This document shows positions 37,298 to 45,391 of a stretch of DNA of 64,000 bases, piece after piece. Position 1 is the stretch's first letter, and each line of letters starts with the position of its first letter. This DNA is from Nostoc foliaceum FACHB-393 (GTDB lineage Bacteria > Cyanobacteriota > Cyanobacteriia > Cyanobacteriales > Nostocaceae), in NCBI RefSeq assembly GCF_014698505.1, contig NZ_JACJTD010000007.1, forward strand, positions 124,001-188,000, read 5' to 3'. The notes under the pieces are model-generated. The model was not told the origin of the DNA. It worked only from the letters and a program-made list of their open reading frames with translations, and ran no database searches. The translations under genes and the position numbers were made by a program.

Positions 37298-37747
37298 TTG
37301 TTGGTTTTTATGACCATCTATTAACTATGATATGCAGACTTCTGACCTGACCTACTCTTTAGGCAATGGAAAGTAGGAAGGAGGAAATCAAGACTTCTGC
37401 TTTGTCAGTTTTCCCCACAACTTTTGTCGTGGGGAAAAATTTAAATTCATTAACTTAAATTCGTTGACAGAGCTTGGTTAACAATTTACGGCATAAGAGC
37501 GCAACTTCACTAGCGCTTTTGGATGCGCTTGGCTCTATACCCACTCCCTTCTGCATCATCAAAATAGTATCAACCCATGCAACATAGCGTGGTTTGAGAC
37601 AAGTTGACTTTCCAACTACCTGGACTAGCCTTAAAAAGCAAATCAGCTCCAAACTAAAAAAAAATTAAATTCTGCATAAACTTAGCAATTTTGCCAGTTA
37701 ATGTTAGTCAGGAGCCACATTCAATGCGTAAGATGAGCATTTATAGT
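37298..37747. other. Intergenic region with a hairpin
   Basis: 450 bp between convergent genes. TTTTCCCCAC (37409-37418) pairs with GTGGGGAAAA (37429-37438), loop of 10 nt; it may act as a terminator in both directions. A 65-codon frame at 37455-37652 on the minus strand has no ribosome binding site or recognisable domain. Confidence 0.45.
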
Positions 37748-38065
37748 TCACCGACTAGCTAAAGCAAGAGGTTCTTGACCTGGCGAAGGTTCTAACACCC
37801 TCAAGCTAGGAAACAAGAAATGGTTTTCCTCTACGTATTGAGCACCAAACAGTCCCTTTTCTGCCCAGAAATAACGGTCTGTGGTGTGTTCGTTTCGCTT
37901 TACGAGTAGCAAAGCCGGTGGCAAAATACCTTCAGCTTGAATGAATCTTCTCGCTGCTGTCACAGGCTTTTCTTCGCCACTTTCGATGCTATATTGAGGC
38001 ACATGTTCCAAAATGCGTCGTCCTTCCTGACGACGACGACTCTTCCTTTTGCGTCTCCTTGCCAA
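37748..38065 (-). CDS. DUF3155 family protein
   Basis: 105 residues from a TTG at 38065. The choice is based on a consensus ribosome binding site (AGGAGGA) seven bases upstream and on the family beginning with ARRRKRKSRRRQEGRR. A longer frame from 38125 would add 20 residues. The protein starts with a highly basic arginine-rich stretch and continues EHVPQYSIESGEEKPVTAARR and TTDRYFWAEKGLFGAQYVEEN. The basic N-terminus suggests nucleic-acid binding. DUF3155 is a cyanobacterial family of unknown function, recalled from memory. Confidence 0.75.
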   Translation of the reverse strand: MARRRKRKSRRRQEGRRILEHVPQYSIESGEEKPVTAARRFIQAEGILPPALLLVKRNEHTTDRYFWAEKGLFGAQYVEENHFLFPSLRVLEPSPGQEPLALASR

Positions 38066-38350
38066 TCTATTGTCCTCCTCTTTCAAGCTATAGATTGTAG
38101 TGATAGCTACAAAATCCGTCGTCATTATATAAGTTCTAGTTCAAAATATCAATAGTTTTTAACCTTTTAATGTAAGAAAATTAATATCTTTGGAGATAGG
38201 GAAAACAAAATCACCAAAGGATATAATCCCTTGGTACAAACCATCGCTAAGAAAATTTTAGTTAAGCTTTATTAAATGAGTGAGGTAAAAATTAAGTATC
38301 CTCTCTTACATCATGCCTCAAAATCTGTAATCTTGAGCAAGAGCTAAAAA

Positions 38351-39706
38351 ATGTTAATGTCTGCCAGTTCCGATTTTCTTGCTCTATGTCGAGAGCAAAT
38401 AGCGCTGCTAACCCAAGGGCTGGGAGCAACTTTAAGTATTGTGTACCTGACACAAGAATTGGTAGAGACTCCCTCAGGTGAGGCAAAACTGATTCCTGTA
38501 GTGATTTACCCGGAAACAGCATTATTACCGCCAGGGAAGGAGACTGCTGAAGCGACTGTACACAATCAACTTCAAGTTGGAAATGTGTTTATATTACCTA
38601 ATCATCAGAGAAGGTTATTGACAACAGGATCAGAATCTCCAACCTCGTCACCAGAGTCTGAGATCCCAAATGCATCTCAACCCCATCTAAAAGAAGAATA
38701 CTTACTTAGTGGTAATCAAATTGTTTTACCTCTGATTTATGAGGGTGTGATGATGGGGTTACTGGTGACAGGTAGGGAAGACCGGGCATGGAATGAACAT
38801 GAGGAAAGTCAGATTCAACGGATAGCCCAAACATTAGCGATCGCTTGTATTTTAGATCAGCGGCGAGCATGGTTTGAGCAGCAGTTGCATGAACAACAAA
38901 TTCTCCAAGAAAAACAACGGGATTTGCTGGATAACCTGTTGCATCAGTTTCGTAACCCATTAACAGCGTTGCGGACTTTTGGCAAACTGCTATTGAAACG
39001 ACTCAGCCCAGCAGACGCTAACCGGGATGTGGCAACTAGTATTGTGCGGGAAAGCGATCGCCTCCAAGAATTGCTGCAACAATTTGATCAAGTAATTGAC
39101 TTGACAGAGGCAGATTTAGCACCACTACATCTCCCTGAACATGAAGTATTTGTGGAAGCAACTATCCAAAAAGACGCTAAACCGCCCCTATTATTGCCGG
39201 GAACGGGAGATAAAGCAGTTGACTGCTCGTTAGCAGATATATTAGAACCATTATTAATATCAGCCAAAGCGATCGCCCAAGAGCGAAAGCTAAAACTAAT
39301 AACTGAAATTCAACAGAATTCACCCCTAGTACGTGCCAACGTCAAAGCATTACGAGAGGTCTTAACTAACATCATCGATAATGCTTTGAAATACACTCCC
39401 ACTGGGGGCAAAATTTTGATTCAGGCGGGGCAAGAAAAAGCTAATTTTCAGGGAATTGTTATTAGTGACAACGGGCCTGGCATTCCACCCCAGGATTTAG
39501 AGCATCTTGGAGAACGGCATTATCGGGGTGTACAAGCGCAAACAGAAATCCCTGGTACTGGTTTGGGGTTAGCGATCGCAAAACAATTAATAGAGCAAAT
39601 GCAGGGCGAAATCGAGGTTTTCAGCCCTGCAATCAACTCTAAGCTAACTTCACCCGATGGGCCGGGAACTACGTTTATTATTTGGTTACCGGAAGTTGAG
39701 AATTAG
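38351..39706 (+). CDS. hik2: Sensor histidine kinase, Hik2/chloroplast sensor kinase type
   Basis: 451 residues. GAF-like sensor domain ~10-175, with no membrane segment, so it is cytosolic. The HisKA box is LLHQFRNPLTALRTFGKLLLKR with H198, the diagnostic form of Hik2 and its plant relative CSK. The ATPase domain has the N box (EVLTNIIDNALKY), G1 (DNGPGIP) and G2 (GTGLGLAI). Hik2/CSK senses photosynthetic electron-transport state and salt, and phosphorylates Rre1 and RppA. No response regulator is adjacent. The hairpin of the DUF3155 gene is 285 bp upstream. Confidence 0.85.
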   Translation: MLMSASSDFLALCREQIALLTQGLGATLSIVYLTQELVETPSGEAKLIPVVIYPETALLPPGKETAEATVHNQLQVGNVFILPNHQRRLLTTGSESPTSSPESEIPNASQPHLKEEYLLSGNQIVLPLIYEGVMMGLLVTGREDRAWNEHEESQIQRIAQTLAIACILDQRRAWFEQQLHEQQILQEKQRDLLDNLLHQFRNPLTALRTFGKLLLKRLSPADANRDVATSIVRESDRLQELLQQFDQVIDLTEADLAPLHLPEHEVFVEATIQKDAKPPLLLPGTGDKAVDCSLADILEPLLISAKAIAQERKLKLITEIQQNSPLVRANVKALREVLTNIIDNALKYTPTGGKILIQAGQEKANFQGIVISDNGPGIPPQDLEHLGERHYRGVQAQTEIPGTGLGLAIAKQLIEQMQGEIEVFSPAINSKLTSPDGPGTTFIIWLPEVEN

Positions 39707-39733
39707 TCATTAGTATTTACAAATGACCAATGA

Positions 39734-40975
39734 CTATCTTACTGAAACCAACAAGTTTTGATTGATTGTCATTTGCAAATCGGTATCTGGGTCAATTGCT
39801 ACTAAATCAACACTATTTCTGCCGAAGAACAGACCAATTAACGCACCGATACCAGCGCCACCCAAGACCTCTTCTGTGGCAATGGCGCGATCGCCTGTGA
39901 CAGCAGATACCGCAGCGGCTGCACCTGCGCCCAATACAGTATTCTTGATAATTGAACCAGTACTAGTACCTTTGTTGACGGTTTCAGTTTTGGTAATCAC
40001 TTCAGAGCTAGCGTTAAGCTGATACTCTTGACCACTCGTCAAAACTAGTTTCTCGGCAACGAATTGAGAACCGCCTGTAGCAGGTTTGAGTTGACCAATA
40101 ACTTGACTACCAGCAGGAATCACTACAGATCCTTCTTGCGTAACCACGTTTTGGGATACTGTCAATGTCAAGGGCGCTGTTTCATCCTTTGTAACCAGAA
40201 TTTTTTCTGCCTTGTCATACTTCACAGGGATAGCAGTCCCTTGGGGAATTGTCACAGCTACAGGTATTGGGGTAGTAGACCCAACAGCCACGACATAGGG
40301 CGAGTTAATTGCTGAGGCTTGATTAGAACTAACCAATGCTTGGTAGATAAAAGCTGCTACCTGGGCGCGAGTGGCGGTTGCAGTTGGATTCAGGAACTTC
40401 ACATTAGGATAGTTCACCACAATTTGCTTCTCAGTTGCTGCTGCGATCGGGCTACGGGCATAGCTAGCGATGTTAGAGGCATCGTTGAAGTATTGCAGAG
40501 TGCTTTCGGTATTACCGCTAGGACTATATTCCAGACCGTTAGCGAGAGAAACTAAAACCTGCTGGCGAGGAATAGCCTGGTTAGGCTCAAAGCGATTACC
40601 AGGATAACCAGATAAGAAACCAATGGTATAGGCTTGTTGAATAGCGCTGGATGCCCAATAGTTGCTTGGCACATCAGTAAAATTGATTGCCTGCCTTTGC
40701 TGTGCTTTTTGGAAAGCTTTGTTTACCATAGCGGCAAATTGAGCGCGTGTCACCGCTTCTTCAGGGCGGAAAGTACCATCAGGAAATCCGGCAATTACAC
40801 CTCGCTCTGACAATTGTTGAATAAATTGTGCTGCCCAATAGTTAGATGAAACATCAGAAAAAGTAGTTTGAGCAAAAGATGGTGAAGCTGTAATGAAAGG
40901 CGCTACAGTACCTACTGTGACGCTTAAAGCCATGAGTGCAGCTGTTCCAGATTGCAAACGATTTAAGTTAAACAT
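39734..40975 (-). CDS. S-layer-homology protein with TrbI-like C-terminal domain
   Basis: 413 residues. Signal peptide cleaved near ASPSFAQ (residue ~36). Three SLH domains: ~39-88 (FSDVSSNYWAAQFIQQL), ~99-147 (FTDVPSNYWASSAIQQA) and ~163-212 (FNDASNIASYARSPIAA). The C-terminal ~190 residues form a beta domain (VTIPQGTAIPVKYDKAEKIL, VVIPAGSQVIGQLK) and a glycine-zipper pair (GAGAAAAVSAVTG, GGAGIGALIGLFFG). SLH domains bind the cell wall. The C-terminal half is paralogous to the next gene. VirB10/TrbI-like wording reflects shape only. Confidence 0.85.
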   Translation of the reverse strand: MFNLNRLQSGTAALMALSVTVGTVAPFITASPSFAQTTFSDVSSNYWAAQFIQQLSERGVIAGFPDGTFRPEEAVTRAQFAAMVNKAFQKAQQRQAINFTDVPSNYWASSAIQQAYTIGFLSGYPGNRFEPNQAIPRQQVLVSLANGLEYSPSGNTESTLQYFNDASNIASYARSPIAAATEKQIVVNYPNVKFLNPTATATRAQVAAFIYQALVSSNQASAINSPYVVAVGSTTPIPVAVTIPQGTAIPVKYDKAEKILVTKDETAPLTLTVSQNVVTQEGSVVIPAGSQVIGQLKPATGGSQFVAEKLVLTSGQEYQLNASSEVITKTETVNKGTSTGSIIKNTVLGAGAAAAVSAVTGDRAIATEEVLGGAGIGALIGLFFGRNSVDLVAIDPDTDLQMTINQNLLVSVR

Positions 40976-41263
40976 TATTTTTACTCCAGTACAATTATTT
41001 TTTTTACTGTTAATTAATTAGACCTCTTCTGAAGTATGAGGTTCCCATTAATTCATGTTTTTTGTAAAAACCATTACTTTAGTCATACAGTCAAATGAGA
41101 TAAACAAAATTAGAAATTACTTGTCAACAGAGCTAGCAATAGGTAAATAGTATAATCAGTCTCTTCCCGATTAATGCTATTAAATAAGTATTGAAAAAAT
41201 ATGAGTACTGAGTAAGACGATACAAAGATAGGATAGTTGCTGAAAAATAGATTTTTAGGGTTA

Positions 41264-41308
41264 AAAAATGAAGGCGATCGCTCACTATAGTTAAAGTGGC
41301 GATCGCCT
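41264..41308 (-). terminator. Intrinsic terminator (HIP1 hairpin)
   Basis: AGGCGATCGC (41272-41281) pairs with GCGATCGCCT (41299-41308). On the minus strand it is followed by TTCATTTTTTAA. It ends the minus-strand gene at 41349. The rest of the 373-bp gap (40976-41348) is AT-rich, with no gene; it holds the promoter of the SLH gene. Confidence 0.7.
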
Positions 41309-41348
41309 ATCAGAAGTGATTAAAGTCACGACTTGAATTCAGTTAAAT

Positions 41349-42062
41349 CTAGTAGCGGGATGGTGGTACTAAATTCAAGTTAGAATTCAGTGTAAGCCTC
41401 AAATCCTGTGCAGGCCTGAGAACAAAAACATTTGCTTCTTTTTTCCGCAACAGCACACTTGCTCCTGCACCCGCAGCCCCACCAATAACAGGTTTTAAAT
41501 CATCAATTCTGCGGTTACCAGTAACTAGTGAACCTAAAAGACCAGCACCCGCACCGATAGCTGCATCAGTTAAAACCTGACCTGTGCTGGGCCCCTGTGA
41601 AACTTTTTGAGTTGTGGTGTATGTCCGAGAAGTTGCATTAATGGATTGACGCCGACCATTAGAAAATTCTAATTCTTGAGCTACAAACCGCACACCTTTT
41701 CCTTTATTATCATCTGTATCTCTTGAATAACTATCTAGGTCAACAGATTCTAGTCGTCCATTTACTTTAGTACCGGCGGGAATCAAGACATTTCTATTCC
41801 TGTCGATAATGTCATTCGCTATTCTCAGCGTTAAAGATTGACTTTCCCCAGGAGCAATAGTAATTGTCTCTTTATCATAGGTAACAGGAAAAGCAACCCC
41901 AGAAGGAATGGTAACGTTTCCATATTGCCCAGTTCTGTCTTGCCCAATTCTGTATTGTGCATTAGCAGGAGCTAAAGTTAACAGTGGGGCAGTGACGCTT
42001 GCGGTAACGGCTATTGCCATGAGTGCAGCAGTTCCAGATTTCCATTGATGTAGGCGAGTCAT
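41349..42062 (-). CDS. Exported protein paralogous to the C-terminal half of the SLH protein
   Basis: 237 residues. The signal peptide (SGTAALMAIAVTASVTAPLL) is almost the same as in the SLH protein (SGTAALMALSVTVGTVAPF). Residues ~45-130 repeat the beta domain (VTIPSGVAFPVTYDKETITI, VLIPAGTKVNGRLE) and ~160-205 the glycine-zipper pair (GAGAGLLGSLVTGNRR). SLH domains are absent. It is therefore a domain-loss or domain-gain duplicate of the neighbour. Exported; probably periplasmic or outer-membrane associated. Confidence 0.8.
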   Translation of the reverse strand: MTRLHQWKSGTAALMAIAVTASVTAPLLTLAPANAQYRIGQDRTGQYGNVTIPSGVAFPVTYDKETITIAPGESQSLTLRIANDIIDRNRNVLIPAGTKVNGRLESVDLDSYSRDTDDNKGKGVRFVAQELEFSNGRRQSINATSRTYTTTQKVSQGPSTGQVLTDAAIGAGAGLLGSLVTGNRRIDDLKPVIGGAAGAGASVLLRKKEANVFVLRPAQDLRLTLNSNLNLVPPSRY

Positions 42063-42577
42063 AAGTGGGTAAACCTTTGTGTATGTTATGTATCTAATGA
42101 CGTGGATTCACTGAGTTTGTTTCTGAAATTTATAAAACCTGTTTATAGGCGCATTCCAAATATTAAGGTGCTTATATAACGTGGAGTTTGTGTTGCAGCT
42201 ACGCCTATCGAAGATATCGCTCCTCAGAATTTGTATCCTGCTAATGTGCGTTACCAAATAGGAAGTGAGATACTCTCAACATGACGCAAAATAGGTCTAA
42301 TTGTTTCCTGAGTTGTTTCATTGTTTACGTCCACATATCTACACCACTGAATAGAGGCGAATGGGCTGACTGCGAACTCTTACTTCCATTCTAGATTTAT
42401 TTGCTAGGACTTGGGAAAGATTTTCGCTTTCTTTGTCAGTCAGAAGCAAAGCTAGAAACGCTCCGCCTTTGCTCAGAAGACCTCAGCACGGCTATCCAAT
42501 AATGAAATGTATCATTAGCTATTTTTCTTTTCATAAGTTAATATTTCGGATAATTCTAATAGTTTTCGGCATATGCT
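42063..42577. other. Intergenic region
   Basis: 515 bp between a minus-strand gene start and the 3' end of the TPR gene. A 60-codon frame at 42433 has GTG and no ribosome binding site. Nothing supported. Confidence 0.4.
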
Positions 42578-44791
42578 TTATAACTTTGACAAAATCTCTG
42601 GCAATAATTGACTAGGAACTTTAGATAAAGCCAAATTTTGTCCTTGTATCCCTAATTCATCATGAAAAGCACGAATAGTTTTTACCACATAAGTGAAAGT
42701 TGTTTGATAAGCCTCTGGTTGTTTGCTCAATCCGTTTAAGGCTTGCAAATGGTTATCTAATGCTACTTCTAGGTGTTGAGAACGTGTTGCTTTGTCACCA
42801 TTAAACGACTTATCTATTACTAGCTGGTAATGTGCTAGTCCCAGGTTATTATAAGAGGCAAGCAAATCAAAACTTAAAGCAGTACCGCTAAGTGAGTGAG
42901 CCAAAGCTATAGCTTCTTCATAAGCACTGATGCATAGTTGCAGATACTTTTGCCGTGCTTCTTTAGTTGTCTGAGATAGGTTTGCGAGATGCCAGTAGGC
43001 AGTACCCAGATTATTTTGTGTAGCGGCACAGGCACTGGGAACATTAGCTGGAGTGCGATACTTAAGAGCTTCGCTGTAGACATCTATAGCTAACTGGAGA
43101 TTTTGGGCAGGTTGTTCGTATTGTGCCAGATTCCAATAGGCAGTGCCGATGTTGTTTTGAATCATGCCATATTTGAGCGGTTCCTGTTTGGGGTTGTAGT
43201 GGACAAGTGCTTCGTTGTAAGCTGCGATCGCTTTCTTTAAATGCACAATTGGTTGATTATATTGCCCTAGATGCCAGTAAGCAGTACCTAAATTGTTCTG
43301 GCAAGCCGCATACTTTAATGAGTCCATATCGGCTGTACGGTAGCTGAGTGCTTGACTGTAAGCTAAGATTGCTTGCTGCCAATTTTCAGATGGGTGAGAA
43401 AAACGAGCCAAATCACCATAAGCCGTCCCCAAGTTATTTTGTACACGAGCGTAAGTTTCTGGATGTTTCTGGGGCAAGATCATCTTTAACGCCAACTGAT
43501 AAAATTCTATTGCCTGCTCTATATAAGTTTGTCCTTCCTCAGAATTGGGTGGTGTGCGGTATAGCATCCAGTAGAGTGTACCCAAATCATTCAAGATATC
43601 TGGGAGTTGCGGTGAGGTTTCGTCATAGCTAATTGCCTCCTGATAGGCAATAATTGCCACCATCAGATTTTCTAGAGTTGACTCTCCTTGCTCAATGCGA
43701 AGTCGGTATAAGGTACCCAAGCGATGATAAGCTTCTGCCAGTATCTCCCCTGAAACTTGCTTTTCGTGTAATTCTTCAATATCCAACAAAATCTGCTGGG
43801 GTTGTAAGAAATTCTCTGTATCTTCAGCAATGTTTGTATTGATTGTTGCTATTACTAGCTCCGTTAACTCATTACTAATATGAGATAAAGACGACAGCGA
43901 TTGATTATTACTCCTACTCGCATATCTAGTAGTAGATTCCTGCTGTTGTGGCGCAGCCTTCAATAAATCCGCTGTTGACGGCGAAACTTCTTGGGTTTTA
44001 TGTACGCCATTCCCTTGTGTTTCTGACGGAAAATCGGAATTATTCTGAAAATTTAACTCGGTTGCTGCGGTTCTGAGTTCTGCTTGGTGAGCTGATTCAT
44101 CTAAAATCGACTGCTCAAGATTCCCTAAATCCAAGCTTCTAGAACTAGAAAAACGTTCTGGATAACCCGAATTCTGAGTTGCTGGCGTGGGTTCTCCAGC
44201 AAAAACAAATACGCCAGTCCGACAACGCCAAAACTGTGGCGCGGATTGCTTGATAGCAGATAACCAAGGACGCGGTATCCACAACAGCAAGTTAGATTCT
44301 AGGAATCGGCTGGATTCTTGTGTAGAAAAATATTGTTCGCTTAAGCGGAGATAGTGCAAAAATAACCGTTGTGTAGCGACTGGTTGCTTGGTGAGATGCT
44401 CCACGCCGACAATCTGAAATGCTGGTACTGGAAAAGGTCTTCCAGGGGTATCTTTTGATGCCCCAACAATTGGCGGTGGATAATTGGCCAACCATTGATT
44501 TATCTGAACTATGGGATTAGGATCGTTTAAATTTAAACGCAACGTAACTAATCGCGGATAAGCTGGAGTGCTATTCTCCGGGGCATTTGATGGCTGATAT
44601 AGCACTTGTCCAATAGGATAAGCCAATGTAGAGTGTAAACGGGCGGCTACTTGATTTCTTAAGTGTAAATCATCACATACTGCTAAAAAAAGTTGTCGTC
44701 GTAAACCAAGACTTAGGGCAAGTTTCAGGCGATGGTATACTTGCCGATTCCAACTAGAATTATCGTTGTGTGCAGTATCATTCACGCTCAT
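42578..44791 (-). CDS. Large TPR protein with conserved N-terminal domain
   Basis: 737 residues. The first ~200 residues form a soluble domain of unknown type (YHRLKLALSLGLRRQLFLAVCDDLHLRNQVAARL, then PAFQIVGVEHLTKQPVATQRLFLHYL, LLWIPRPWLSAI); it reads like a P-loop-less NTPase or STAND-like beta-alpha core. A polar linker of ~130 residues follows. From ~335 on there are about eight TPR units (for example TQNNLGTAYWHLANLSQ, IQNNIGTAYWNLAQYEQ). The family occurs across Nostocales. No catalytic motif was seen. Likely a scaffold. Confidence 0.8.
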   Translation of the reverse strand: MSVNDTAHNDNSSWNRQVYHRLKLALSLGLRRQLFLAVCDDLHLRNQVAARLHSTLAYPIGQVLYQPSNAPENSTPAYPRLVTLRLNLNDPNPIVQINQWLANYPPPIVGASKDTPGRPFPVPAFQIVGVEHLTKQPVATQRLFLHYLRLSEQYFSTQESSRFLESNLLLWIPRPWLSAIKQSAPQFWRCRTGVFVFAGEPTPATQNSGYPERFSSSRSLDLGNLEQSILDESAHQAELRTAATELNFQNNSDFPSETQGNGVHKTQEVSPSTADLLKAAPQQQESTTRYASRSNNQSLSSLSHISNELTELVIATINTNIAEDTENFLQPQQILLDIEELHEKQVSGEILAEAYHRLGTLYRLRIEQGESTLENLMVAIIAYQEAISYDETSPQLPDILNDLGTLYWMLYRTPPNSEEGQTYIEQAIEFYQLALKMILPQKHPETYARVQNNLGTAYGDLARFSHPSENWQQAILAYSQALSYRTADMDSLKYAACQNNLGTAYWHLGQYNQPIVHLKKAIAAYNEALVHYNPKQEPLKYGMIQNNIGTAYWNLAQYEQPAQNLQLAIDVYSEALKYRTPANVPSACAATQNNLGTAYWHLANLSQTTKEARQKYLQLCISAYEEAIALAHSLSGTALSFDLLASYNNLGLAHYQLVIDKSFNGDKATRSQHLEVALDNHLQALNGLSKQPEAYQTTFTYVVKTIRAFHDELGIQGQNLALSKVPSQLLPEILSKL

Positions 44792-44971
44792 GGCGGCTAA
44801 AGAGCCAAAAAACAGTACATATCAGCTTTCTGGGCGCATCCAAGTGGACTAATCTCATAATGGAAATGATTTTTAAGCTAAGTTGTGATGCTCAGTATAA
44901 ATCGAGCTTTTCAGGTATAGTAGAATAAAATAGTATATAATTATACTTCTCATTGTTAACTCAATTTTAAC

Positions 44972-45012
44972 AAAAAATAAAAAAGCAGGTCCCTCTTAAA
45001 ATCGGAACCTGA
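44972..45012 (-). terminator. Intrinsic terminator of psb34
   Basis: On the minus strand, CAGGTTCC pairs with GGGACCTG (one G-T pair), followed by CTTTTTTATTTTTTG. It begins 43 bp after the psb34 stop. Confidence 0.8.
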
Positions 45013-45054
45013 AAAACTATAAAGAAGATGAAATTTTATTAAAGTCTTTTATGA

Positions 45055-45234
45055 TCAACTGCTGTGAGAAACAAAGAAGGCGACTAAAATCAAACCGCCA
45101 ACCAAAACTGTAGCGGCGATTCCTAGGAAGAGATAAGTTCGCTTTTGCCCTTCCGTGGGAGGTTCTGCTTGATAAATCTTTGGTTCGCGGGCAAAATTAT
45201 TCAGAAGACCGCCTTCTTCGTTTGTATAGGGCAT
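45055..45234 (-). CDS. psb34: Photosystem II assembly protein Psb34
   Basis: 59 residues from the ATG at 45234, too short for common ORF cut-offs. It reads MPYTNEEGGLLNNFAREPKI, then YQAEPPTEGQKRTYLFLG and a single C-terminal transmembrane helix. This is the pattern of Psb34 (ssl1498 family), a single-helix Hlip-related protein that binds the RC47 and PSII assembly intermediates. The N-terminal EEGG and NNFAREPK motifs are its signature. It has its own terminator and lies between the TPR gene and thiO-thiG. Confidence 0.93.
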   Translation of the reverse strand: MPYTNEEGGLLNNFAREPKIYQAEPPTEGQKRTYLFLGIAATVLVGGLILVAFFVSHSS

Positions 45235-45391
45235 GAATCAATTCCTTTATCTTTATTCTTCATTTAATGTTACATAAATGCTAGATCCGCTCTGAAACTG
45301 CTAGACAAATCGTTACATTAGGGATGAAATATTGAGTATTGGGGACTGGGTATTGGGTATAAAATACTTAAAACTCCCTAGCCCCCATTCC

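Noticed and set aside
37455..37652. 65-codon minus-strand frame
   Set aside because: No ribosome binding site, no hydrophobic or catalytic pattern recognised, and it lies after a hairpin between convergent genes.
42433..42615. 60-codon frame with hydrophobic end
   Set aside because: GTG start without ribosome binding site. It overlaps the 3' end of the TPR gene on the other strand and has no family resemblance.
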